Source: Candidatus Nitrosacidococcus tergens | GTDB taxonomy: Bacteria; Pseudomonadota; Gammaproteobacteria; Nitrosococcales; Nitrosococcaceae | Length of the DNA stretch: 64,000 bases | Direction of reading: 5' to 3' | NCBI RefSeq assembly: GCF_902810445.1 | Contig: NZ_LR778175.1 | Coordinates: 1,321,001 to 1,385,000 of the forward strand | Part shown: in pieces, positions 43,837 to 51,772 of the stretch | Layout of the letters: the number at the start of each line of letters is the position of its first letter | Numbering within the stretch: position 1 is the stretch's first letter | Position numbers and translations under genes: made by a program | The notes under the pieces: model-generated | Told to the model about the DNA's origin: nothing | Seen by the model: only the letters and a program-made list of their open reading frames with translations | The model's database searches: none

Positions 43837-45405
43837 TTATTTACATGCTAGTATTGATCTTGGCGAAGTAGTTGCTGGGTTCTCATTTAGGAATTTTGAT
43901 AAGAGCCTCTTGGATTTTTCCACCTCTACTGTGTTTATAATATCAGTAGCTACTGCAATTAATATGGATCCATGTGTTTGAGGATGAATTAATTTGCCCC
44001 AAGCCTCAAATATTTTTGCTTTTATTAAATTTATTGTTTGCCACCCAGAGATATTATACCAATACCAAACTAAGCGATAACCATTAGTTGATCGCATGAC
44101 TAATTCTCGTACTTGAAAATTTTTTCCTTCTAGAGCAACAAGTTGATTCTCCTCAGAAACTCGTTGCCATACCTTACCATCATAAAGGTGGTTTTGAGAG
44201 TTTATCAGCTCTGAATCTTGGGTTTCTTCCGGATAATAAATCGTAAGAATTTGTATTTCTTTATTTTTTTCATTATTCAATGAATAAACTTGACGAGTAT
44301 CTTGTTCTGTCGATGGGAAGCTTGGATCCCAAACATCACTTGGATGAAACGGACCTGACCAGTTTAAGCTGCCTTTAGGAATAGATACAGTACAGGCAGT
44401 ATTTATTGGTTGTTTATATAACTGAATTGCACTTATTGGTCCTAGACTAGCTGCTGTAATAAGCAATAATCCCGTTAAAATAAACTGTTTTTTTGAGTTA
44501 GAGGTATTGCTATTAATAAGAGAATCGACTGATATAGAGTTGACTATATTAGACTCACGCCAGAAAGACCCTGCCCAAAATAGGAAAAAGATAACTGCTC
44601 CAAAAAATATCCAGCCATAAATAATATGATCAATTCCCGTAGCAAGTTTCATACTGCTTAGATAGGCAATCATAATAATCATATAAGCGCGAATACCATT
44701 AGCAATAATAGGTACTATGATTGAAAATGCAATAAATATTGCCCGTTTATAATAGCTTTGATAGCTTAAATAAGCATAAAGTGTACCTAATGCAAGGGAA
44801 GAAATAAGATATCTTAGCCCACTACACGCTTCTGCAACTTCAAAAGTGCCGGAAGGGATAGTAATATAGAGGCCCTCTAAATAAACAGGTACTCCTGTCA
44901 TTTGGAGACCTTTGACTGAAACATAGGCAGTAAAGTCTTGCAATGGAGGAATCAATGCCTCTCCAATAGGTACTGCAAAAAATAAATAAGCAAGTGGAAA
45001 TGTTAGAGCACGTACTACTCTACTGCCAAGAATGCCCCATGTTATACCGATAAGTAGTGCAATAAATAATAATTGCTGTGCAAACTGTACTGCTGCAATG
45101 TGGGCCAGTAACCATCCTATTGCGATTAAACAAATAAGTACTATGGCTACAGGTTGTGGTTTTGGCTGGATTTGCTGAAGTTCTTTTCTTCTTGTCCAAA
45201 TCATATAGCCACTAATAGGAAAAATGAGAATTCCATGGGTAAATGTTTCAGATCGTAGCCAAATAGCTATGATAGAAGTAAGTGTATCTCTATAAATCAG
45301 CAATAAGGCAATAAGGATAAAACTCACTGTACTGGCAGCAAATACCCATCTAGAGCCCCAGCTAGTATGTACTTGGTACTTATATTCTTCCTTTATAGTA
45401 TTCAC
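43837..45405 (-). CDS. xrtA: Exosortase A fused to an EpsI domain
   Basis: Exosortase is a multipass membrane transpeptidase that cleaves PEP-CTERM signals, probably transferring the protein to a surface glycan or lipid. The first 290 or so residues are membrane helices. The catalytic set is Cys194 in EACSGLRYL, Arg239 in NGIRAY and His260 in GIDHIIYG. The rest (about 310-522) is a periplasmic EpsI-like domain after another helix, with NWSGPFHPSDVW and YYPEETQDSE. This single-chain fusion is typical of the EpsH/XrtA type. At least one PEP-CTERM target is in the window. It sits between two exosortase-associated glycosyltransferase genes. Confidence 0.94.
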   Translation of the reverse strand: MNTIKEEYKYQVHTSWGSRWVFAASTVSFILIALLLIYRDTLTSIIAIWLRSETFTHGILIFPISGYMIWTRRKELQQIQPKPQPVAIVLICLIAIGWLLAHIAAVQFAQQLLFIALLIGITWGILGSRVVRALTFPLAYLFFAVPIGEALIPPLQDFTAYVSVKGLQMTGVPVYLEGLYITIPSGTFEVAEACSGLRYLISSLALGTLYAYLSYQSYYKRAIFIAFSIIVPIIANGIRAYMIIMIAYLSSMKLATGIDHIIYGWIFFGAVIFFLFWAGSFWRESNIVNSISVDSLINSNTSNSKKQFILTGLLLITAASLGPISAIQLYKQPINTACTVSIPKGSLNWSGPFHPSDVWDPSFPSTEQDTRQVYSLNNEKNKEIQILTIYYPEETQDSELINSQNHLYDGKVWQRVSEENQLVALEGKNFQVRELVMRSTNGYRLVWYWYNISGWQTINLIKAKIFEAWGKLIHPQTHGSILIAVATDIINTVEVEKSKRLLSKFLNENPATTSPRSILACK

Positions 45406-45471
45406 AGCAATTTTCCTTTTTGTGAGAAAGGTATTTTTAATTTGTTAAATTGAGGACTAAGCCAAAAATTT

Positions 45472-46686
45472 TTATTTATTAGGTAACTGGGAAAGAGATT
45501 GAAGGTGATGCTCCCAACAATAGTTATTAAGTACATAATTTCTACCGATTTTACCTGCATTTAGCTCATCTCCCTTTTGTAACAAATTAACTCCTTTTGT
45601 AACTAATTCTTCAATACCCTTACCAATTAGAGCATGACAAGCTTGTGGTAGTTCAATGCCCTCTGCTGCTTCTGGTGTAGCTAATATAGGCTTGGCCATT
45701 GCCATAGCTTCAAGCATTTTATTTTGAATTCCTCGAGCAATCCGCAATGGAGCAACCACACCACTAGCATGGGCTAAATAAGGACGCACATCAGGTACGG
45801 ATCCAGTTACATAAATATGATCGTGAGAAATTAACGCACGTACTGGTTTTGCTGGATGGGATCCCACAATATAGAAACGAGCGGAAGGAACTTCCTTTAA
45901 AATTTTAGGAAAAATATGCTTTGTAAACCAAACCACTGCATCAATATTAGGGCGATAATCCATAGCACCAGTAAAAACTAGGACCTTACTTTCTGGATTA
46001 TAGGGGGAAGGAAAACAATGATCTGGAGAGAAGAAATCTATATCTACTCCATTAGAGATAGAAAAAATCTTCTCTGATAAATCTGGTGCTAAGGTACAAA
46101 ACAATTTTGCCTCTGCTTGTGAAACAAATATTGAAGCTCCTACCTGACTAGCTATTTCTTTCTCAAAATCTAATAAAGCATTCGCTTCTCGTTTATAAAT
46201 CCATGAAAGAGGAAGAAATGAGGTTTTACTATAAGCTCGCCATTTTTCTGAATCCACATCTACGAAATCAACTATAGTTGATAGACTTAGTGGTAGATAT
46301 TTTAAATACTGTGCCATCGTAGATGAAAAAATAAAGACTTTCTTTAATGTATAACACCTTGCGATTTCTTGCACCCATTTAGTCATGGAATCATCTTGAT
46401 AATAGGCTAGCCCAAGAGGTTTTTTTGTAGTTAGCCCTACAAGGGACCTAAATAATGCCTGATTTCGAGATAGAGGGCGTAATAATGCCTCACCTTTACA
46501 CAACGCTTGAAGATGGGAAACATATTGCCAATCCTCGGGATCGTCTATAAAAGCACCCACATGCACCCGATAATAGCGGGCAAGAAAACTTAATAAATGA
46601 TAAGATCGTATCTTATCTCCTTTATTCGGAGGATAAGGTATTCTATGAGCAAGAAATAACAAATCACCCTTTGATTCGATATCCAT
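45472..46686 (-). CDS. Exosortase A-associated GT4 glycosyltransferase (stp1 type)
   Basis: This 404-residue GT-B transferase has the start LLFLAHRIPYPPNKGDKIRS, which marks the PEP-CTERM sugar transferase 1 family (TIGR03087 type). SNGVDIDFFSP, TGAMDYRPNIDAVVWF and GIQNKMLEAMAMAKPILAT form the donor domain. It starts one base after the FemAB-like gene ends. A related gene at 28.9-30.0 kb looks like a diverged copy. Confidence 0.9.
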   Translation of the reverse strand: MDIESKGDLLFLAHRIPYPPNKGDKIRSYHLLSFLARYYRVHVGAFIDDPEDWQYVSHLQALCKGEALLRPLSRNQALFRSLVGLTTKKPLGLAYYQDDSMTKWVQEIARCYTLKKVFIFSSTMAQYLKYLPLSLSTIVDFVDVDSEKWRAYSKTSFLPLSWIYKREANALLDFEKEIASQVGASIFVSQAEAKLFCTLAPDLSEKIFSISNGVDIDFFSPDHCFPSPYNPESKVLVFTGAMDYRPNIDAVVWFTKHIFPKILKEVPSARFYIVGSHPAKPVRALISHDHIYVTGSVPDVRPYLAHASGVVAPLRIARGIQNKMLEAMAMAKPILATPEAAEGIELPQACHALIGKGIEELVTKGVNLLQKGDELNAGKIGRNYVLNNYCWEHHLQSLSQLPNK

Positions 46687-47748
46687 CTATCCAAGATTAC
46701 GTGCAATTAAAGGTCCTATGAACTGGGCTAATGGTAAAGGTAGACGTTTCCACGCTTTAATAAAAAAGCGATAACGAGGATTAAGTGGATTTTTCTCTGG
46801 CATCTTATCTGCCTTAATAAGTTTATATTCATAATATAGAGGTTCTGGTTTAAAGCCCCAATGAGTTTTAAAGCGATAAGATCCTGTATTGAGTTTACTC
46901 CGTCCATAGTCAAAAATTTTTATTCCATGTTCAGCAGATCGACGCATAAGTTCCCAGTACATAAAATCATTGGCTTTTATATCTCTTGCTTTTTCTGATC
47001 CTCCTCCATAGTAAGGCAATACTTCATCTCGAAAATAAAAACTCATTACGCTACTGACTGGATAGTAATTGTGCAGTATGGTAAGTATTTGACAACGATC
47101 TCCAAACACTTCTTTAAGGACTTGAAAATAATATTTTGGAAAAACAGGGGTCCCTAAATTACGGGTACTTTCTGAATAAAGCTGAAAAAATCGATCAATA
47201 TCTGTATCTATAATACTTAGTAACCCAGTATCTATACCTTTTCGTACCATAGCCCGTTGTTTTCTGGGAATTGCTGCAAGATTCTTATCTGAATCTGGAT
47301 CAATTTCCTTGCGAAAAGTAACGTATAGATCGCTTCGATGCCAAGTGGGATCTCTTAATGTAAGATTACGCAGCTCGAGATAATCTACCCCTAAATCCCA
47401 TGCCAATTTATGGGCCGCTTGGGTTAAAAATTTACATGCTTCCTCAGATCCTATAGCACCACCATAGACACAAAATGGAGTTGAAATTAGAGCATTTCCA
47501 AATAAATAGCTATGAATATGCCCTAGAGGGAGTACGCCGATAATTTGCTCTTTTTGTTCTGCATAAAGGTAATAAGTTTTGTGTTGATAAGTACGTTCTA
47601 ATACTTCTTTCCAACCTGAAAGATGAAAAAAAGTACCTTCCGGGTAAGCTTCCACAAACTGATCCCAAATTATCTTGCGTTCTTCATCAAGGAATTTCAC
47701 GCTTAGCCCTAGTACTTTATCTTCTAATAGTGGTGTATTATTATTCAT
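46687..47748 (-). CDS. Exosortase A-associated FemAB-like acyltransferase
   Basis: This 353-residue protein belongs to the FemAB/GNAT group found in XrtA clusters (TIGR03019 type). FemAB proteins use aminoacyl-tRNA to extend peptidoglycan, but the XrtA-linked type probably acts on a glycan or lipid precursor. Visible marks are GTFFHLSGWKEVLERTYQHK, RKQRAMVRKGIDTG, the SSVMSFYFRDEVLPYYGGG stretch and IKIFDYGRSKLNTGSYRFK, the last being the conserved C-terminal patch. It lies between the deacetylase and the stp1 glycosyltransferase. Confidence 0.88.
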   Translation of the reverse strand: MNNNTPLLEDKVLGLSVKFLDEERKIIWDQFVEAYPEGTFFHLSGWKEVLERTYQHKTYYLYAEQKEQIIGVLPLGHIHSYLFGNALISTPFCVYGGAIGSEEACKFLTQAAHKLAWDLGVDYLELRNLTLRDPTWHRSDLYVTFRKEIDPDSDKNLAAIPRKQRAMVRKGIDTGLLSIIDTDIDRFFQLYSESTRNLGTPVFPKYYFQVLKEVFGDRCQILTILHNYYPVSSVMSFYFRDEVLPYYGGGSEKARDIKANDFMYWELMRRSAEHGIKIFDYGRSKLNTGSYRFKTHWGFKPEPLYYEYKLIKADKMPEKNPLNPRYRFFIKAWKRLPLPLAQFIGPLIARNLG

Positions 47749-47761
47749 AATTAATCGCTAT

Positions 47762-48607
47762 TTATATTTTTGAGGGAAAAACCTTATCAATACGATCCCA
47801 GTGAAATTCAGAAATTAACCGTATGAGTCGTTTTTCCATTCTCTTAAGATTAAGATAATGGCGGATTCGGGTTTTTAGTTTAAGATTCTTTTGCTGAGGT
47901 TGTTCTGGATCAATTTCCCAAGGATGAAAATAAAAAACACAAGGCTGATTATCTTTTTGGTTTACTCTACGTAGTGCCCAACGGGATAAACGATAAGGAA
48001 AAAGCCGGAAATACCCGCCTCCACCACAAGGAAAATTCTGCTTAAATAGGCGGACTGTACTAATTGGGATTTCAAGTAGTAGTGCTTTAGGGGTTTGAAA
48101 TGCAAATCTAGGCGCCTCTGGCATTCCGTAAAGATCATGTCGAACTGGATAAATGCTAGAGCTATAACGATATCCAGTATCTGCTAATATCTCATGAGCC
48201 CATAAATTATTTCTGCCAATAGAGTAACTAGCTGCCCGATAGCCTACGACTGAAATTCCAGATAAATCTTCTAGTAATTTTTTAGTGCGAGACACATCCT
48301 CTTTAAAGCTTTTAGGATTTTGAGTCGTCACTCTTATATGATTATAACCATGAGATGCAAGCTCATGACCTGATTCCACAATGCGGCGTACTAAATTAGG
48401 GTAGTGCTCTGCCACCCAACCTAGCATAAAAAAAGTAGCGTGAATATTGCAGTTAGAAAAAATCTGTAAAATTCGATCTGTATTTTGCTCAACTCGGTGA
48501 TTTAAATTATCCCAGGAATCTCTAGAAATTACTTTTTCAAAAGCAGAAACTTGGAAATAATCTTCCACATCTACACTCATCGCATTGGTAAGGTTGTTTT
48601 TTTGCAT
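47762..48607 (-). CDS. Exosortase A-associated polysaccharide deacetylase
   Basis: This 281-residue NodB-domain protein starts with SVDVEDYFQVSAF (Asp13, Glu15, Asp16), a variant of the deacetylase first motif that is typical of the PEP-CTERM-associated family (TIGR03006 type). The metal histidines are His86 and His90 in ASHGYNH. GYRAASYSIG and FYFHPWEIDPEQPQ complete the fold. It should deacetylate a GlcNAc or ManNAc residue of the repeat unit. It has no obvious signal peptide. It stands between the FemAB-like gene and the Gly-Met repeat outer-membrane protein; the ATPase gene usually found at this place is absent. Confidence 0.92.
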   Translation of the reverse strand: MQKNNLTNAMSVDVEDYFQVSAFEKVISRDSWDNLNHRVEQNTDRILQIFSNCNIHATFFMLGWVAEHYPNLVRRIVESGHELASHGYNHIRVTTQNPKSFKEDVSRTKKLLEDLSGISVVGYRAASYSIGRNNLWAHEILADTGYRYSSSIYPVRHDLYGMPEAPRFAFQTPKALLLEIPISTVRLFKQNFPCGGGGYFRLFPYRLSRWALRRVNQKDNQPCVFYFHPWEIDPEQPQQKNLKLKTRIRHYLNLKRMEKRLIRLISEFHWDRIDKVFPSKI

Positions 48608-48654
48608 TGAGAGAGAAGCTCCTCTAATCTACTAAATATTAAGCTATAAGTTAC

Positions 48655-50790
48655 TTAAAATCTTGCCATAAGCATTGCCATAATCATATTTAAAGTATAA
48701 TCTCCTCCAGTACTACCTAAACCACCTCCAAACCCACCTAGACCAAATCCACTCAAACCACCGAATGACCCACCAAAATTAGCTAGATCTGGCATTTCCC
48801 CTTGTCCATACATATATCTTAACATTACACTGAGTTTAGGATCGAAGCTATGATATACACTAAAAGAAGCATTCCACATTTTACCTGTACCTGAAGCCCC
48901 TAGAGAGGTTGGAGAGCTGGGGGTTGAAAATAAAGTATTCATCATCATACCGCCAAGAAACATGCCTGTACGTTGATTAAACTGCCAGCTCCAATAAGCA
49001 GATCCACCTTGTAATGTTTCTTTACTTCCCCCAGCTTGGAAATTTTCCCCAGCTTGGAAATCCCGATCCATTTCAAAGGCATTGAGCATAAATCGAGTTT
49101 TACTTGTTAGTGAATGGGACCAGTAAGCCATCATCATGGTGCTTAGAAAAGCCTCATTAGTTATTCCTGGTAAGGTAATAATAGGCCCGCTATTTAGCCC
49201 GCCTTGAGAAAATAATAGTTGATCAAAAGTAAGAAATTGCTGGTTATACATCACACCAACACTATCCTTTTTTGTACTATAGCGAGCATTAAAAAAGCCC
49301 GTAGGTCCAAAAAAACGCTCTCCATAAGCACCCTGAATAAAAGTTCTTCGACTTGGTTGATAAGATAACCCTGTATACCACATCATACCGCTAGGTCTTC
49401 TGCCAAAACTTCCGATATTACCTTCAGCCCCAAAAGTATTATCCTCATAGCCAATGATTCCAAATGCAGATAGTTTAGGAAATATACGTACTCGACCTGA
49501 AATCATTTCGTAGCCAAATTTAGTATCTGGCATATTTCTACTATTTAAAAAATATTGACCTGTCATAGCTGACCAGCCAAATCTATCTCCAAATGCAGGA
49601 CCACTTTGTATAGAACCCATCACCATATCTGAACTGGTTCCCGCTAGATTACCGGGGGCAATTACTAATTGCTGTCGTCCATACATGGCATTTCCCGAAA
49701 CAGTATCTCCCCAATTCCAACAGTAAGATGGAAAGGCCTGTGCAGTAATAATTGTTGAAATATTATTAGAATCTACTGCATTTCCAAGACCGCCACCAAA
49801 ACCGCCCAAACCGCCAAAACCACCGCCCAAACCGCCAAAACCACCGCCCAAACCGCCAAAACCACCGCCAAAACCACCGCCAATACCACCCATACCACCC
49901 ATACCACCCATACCACCCATACCACCCATACCACCCATACCACCCATACCACCCATACCACCCATACCACCCATACCACCCATACCACCCATACCACCCA
50001 TACCACCCATACCACCCATACTGTTATTTCTATTACCAGCACAGGAGCCACCGCCCATACCGCCCATACCGCCCATACCGCCCATACCGCCCATACCGCC
50101 CATACCGCCCATACCGCCCATACCGCCCATACCGCCCATACCGCCCATACCGCCCATACCGCCCATACCGCCAAAACCACCCATACCGCCAAAACCACCC
50201 ATACCGCCAAAACCACCCATACCGCCAAAACCTTCGCCTAAACCGCCAAAACCACCAAAATTTCCGAAACTCCCAAAAGGAGATAGCACAGGGTTATCTA
50301 AAATTTGAAATCCCATAAGACCTACATTTAGAAATAAATGATTTTTAAGCACTTCTGCTCTTGTAATGCTATAGAGATCATGAAAAAGTCGATTTGAAAC
50401 CCCTTCACTTCCACCAGCAAATACAAGGTCTTCTAAAAAATACATAGTACTTGTCTTAACTCGACCTCCCATTTTCTGAAAAGAAAATCCCGGCATAATT
50501 TCGGTGATATAAGCTCCTTGAGCAGTTTCAGATGAGCCTAGGTTAGTATTATTTAGATAAATTTCAGCCAGTCTAAACATAGGAAAAAGCCTCCATGATT
50601 TCCCAGGGCCTTCCTTAGCTTTTTCGGCAATAGGTTTGCCTGGAGTAGGCCTATTGTCAGTAGCTTCTTTAGTAGTAGGATCTTCAGCGGTAGGCTTTTT
50701 AATACTAGTGGGGAGATCTCCAAAAGCAAGACTACTTATTAGTAAAGATAGTAATCCAACGGAGAGAGTAGGATATTTTAATAACTGCAC
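48655..50790 (-). CDS. PEP-CTERM system-associated outer membrane protein with Gly-Met repeats
   Basis: This 711-residue protein has a signal peptide (YPTLSVGLLSLLISSLAFG) and a short Pro/Thr/Lys-rich linker. The rest looks like an outer-membrane beta-barrel with many short amphipathic strands (about 68-170 and 345-711). It resembles the XrtA-associated TIGR03016 family by its MPGFSFQKMGGRV segment and position in the cluster. A low-complexity insert at about 170-337 is made of FGG, MGG and GGGFGGL units, with 13 and then 15 consecutive MGG triplets split by ten residues including Cys250. The insert probably forms an extracellular or periplasmic loop. Family members that I know of are shorter and lack such an insert. 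Confidence 0.85.
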   Translation of the reverse strand: MQLLKYPTLSVGLLSLLISSLAFGDLPTSIKKPTAEDPTTKEATDNRPTPGKPIAEKAKEGPGKSWRLFPMFRLAEIYLNNTNLGSSETAQGAYITEIMPGFSFQKMGGRVKTSTMYFLEDLVFAGGSEGVSNRLFHDLYSITRAEVLKNHLFLNVGLMGFQILDNPVLSPFGSFGNFGGFGGLGEGFGGMGGFGGMGGFGGMGGFGGMGGMGGMGGMGGMGGMGGMGGMGGMGGMGGMGGMGGMGGGSCAGNRNNSMGGMGGMGGMGGMGGMGGMGGMGGMGGMGGMGGMGGMGGMGGMGGIGGGFGGGFGGLGGGFGGLGGGFGGLGGFGGGLGNAVDSNNISTIITAQAFPSYCWNWGDTVSGNAMYGRQQLVIAPGNLAGTSSDMVMGSIQSGPAFGDRFGWSAMTGQYFLNSRNMPDTKFGYEMISGRVRIFPKLSAFGIIGYEDNTFGAEGNIGSFGRRPSGMMWYTGLSYQPSRRTFIQGAYGERFFGPTGFFNARYSTKKDSVGVMYNQQFLTFDQLLFSQGGLNSGPIITLPGITNEAFLSTMMMAYWSHSLTSKTRFMLNAFEMDRDFQAGENFQAGGSKETLQGGSAYWSWQFNQRTGMFLGGMMMNTLFSTPSSPTSLGASGTGKMWNASFSVYHSFDPKLSVMLRYMYGQGEMPDLANFGGSFGGLSGFGLGGFGGGLGSTGGDYTLNMIMAMLMARF
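49797..49884 (-). repeat. 21-bp tandem repeat coding GGGFGGL
   Basis: About three to four imperfect copies of a unit reading ACCGCCAAAACCACCGCCCAA on the plus strand. The copies encode alternating GGGFGGL heptads on the minus strand, next to the MGG array. The unit differs from the 9-bp repeats but shares the Gly-Gly codons, so it may have arisen by the same slippage process. Confidence 0.7.
49885..50019 (-). repeat. 9-bp tandem array, 15 perfect copies (ATGGGTGGT)
   Basis: Fifteen uninterrupted identical copies of ATGGGTGGT in the coding direction encode residues 258-302 (MGG times 15). The lack of any substitution suggests recent expansion or frequent homogenisation. Because the unit is 9 bases, copy-number change keeps the reading frame. 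Confidence 0.95.
50050..50166 (-). repeat. 9-bp tandem array, 13 perfect copies (ATGGGCGGT)
   Basis: Thirteen uninterrupted identical copies of ATGGGCGGT encode residues 209-247 (MGG times 13). It differs from the other array by one synonymous base in every unit (GGC in place of GGT). The 30 bases between the arrays (50020-50049) encode GSCAGNRNNS. Confidence 0.95.
50167..50229 (-). repeat. 18-bp tandem repeat coding FGGMGG, 3.5 copies
   Basis: Three and a half perfect copies alternate TTTGGCGGT and ATGGGTGGT, encoding residues 188-208. This alternation, which contains both the GGC and GGT forms, could be the ancestor from which the two pure MGG arrays grew. Confidence 0.9.
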
Positions 50791-50810
50791 TATTTTAATA
50801 GAATATATAA

Positions 50811-51698
50811 CTAGTCATAATTCTTCTCTCCGTAGCCATAACTATATGATGATCCCATAGATTGCTGGCTTTTATTTATCACTCCCCAAACAACTTGTTC
50901 TGTTTGATCCAGCATAGCAATTGCTTCTTTTGCTGCAGTTTGTAAGGTATTACCAGCACTTATTACAAATATTATTTGACTCATAAAATGAGCTAAAACA
51001 CTAGATTGGGTAGTCATTAATAAAGGTGGTGTATCAAAAATAATTACCCAGTGTGGATGTTTTTTAGCAAGATTAGTTACAAAACCTAACATTTGCTGAC
51101 TAGCAAGTAATTCTGTTGCAAAGGGATGATTTTCCCCAGAACCAATAACATAGAGGCTTGGAATATTAGTATTGAGAATTACATCTGATTCGTATGCTGT
51201 ACCCTGTAATATTTCCATGAGCCCATGTTTTTTTTGAATTCCAAATATTTTACTTGTCTCTGGTTTGATCGTATCTGCATCTATTAGTAAAACTTCATGG
51301 TTATATTCCATTGCAATACTAATCGCAAGATTAACTGCGGTAAACGTTTTACCCTCTCCTTGTAAAGCACTGGTTACCATCAATAAGTTACTTGGGCTAT
51401 CATCGAGTTGTTCATTTTTAAAAATACTTTTTAAAATAGGGCGTTTAATTAAACGATACTCTTCTGCAATTCTACTTTTAGGATTCTTTGGTGTAATAAA
51501 GCCTCTTTGTTCAAGATTCTCTAAATTTAAATTAATTCTCTCTCCTACAGAGACTTCAGTCGAATTATCTAAATGATGTAGATTATGCTTTTTAACATGT
51601 ACTGGCTGATGATTTAAAGAAGATGGTGGCTCTAAAGTAAAACTAGGCACAGATGTTTTTTTCTGTGCCATTGCCTTTTCAATACTACTCATATACAA
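50811..51698 (-). CDS. Exosortase A-associated tyrosine autokinase (BY-kinase)
   Basis: This 295-residue cytoplasmic ATPase is the bacterial tyrosine kinase that works with the chain-length protein to control polymer export. Walker A is TSALQGEGKT (about 109-118), Walker A' is LLIDADTIKP and Walker B is WVIIFDTPPLL. The C-terminus has a tyrosine-rich tail GSSYSYGYGEKNYD, the probable autophosphorylation site. It matches the TIGR03018-type PEP-CTERM kinases. It follows the chain-length gene on the same strand after 74 bases. Confidence 0.92.
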   Translation of the reverse strand: MYMSSIEKAMAQKKTSVPSFTLEPPSSLNHQPVHVKKHNLHHLDNSTEVSVGERINLNLENLEQRGFITPKNPKSRIAEEYRLIKRPILKSIFKNEQLDDSPSNLLMVTSALQGEGKTFTAVNLAISIAMEYNHEVLLIDADTIKPETSKIFGIQKKHGLMEILQGTAYESDVILNTNIPSLYVIGSGENHPFATELLASQQMLGFVTNLAKKHPHWVIIFDTPPLLMTTQSSVLAHFMSQIIFVISAGNTLQTAAKEAIAMLDQTEQVVWGVINKSQQSMGSSYSYGYGEKNYD

Positions 51699-51772
51699 AC
51701 TGTCCTAGTTTTATTTATATGTGGCACTCTATTTAATATGCTGATATTAGTAAAAATTTTACCTTTATAACT

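Noticed and set aside
49885..50166. The dense repeats as a possible CRISPR array
   Set aside because: The units are 9 bases with no spacers, stay in one reading frame, and lie inside a coding region; no cas gene is near.
49773..50228. A 151-codon open frame rich in Val, Trp and Ala in another minus-strand frame
   Set aside because: It is only a frame-shifted reading of the 9-bp repeats in the Gly-Met protein; no start signal or family supports it.
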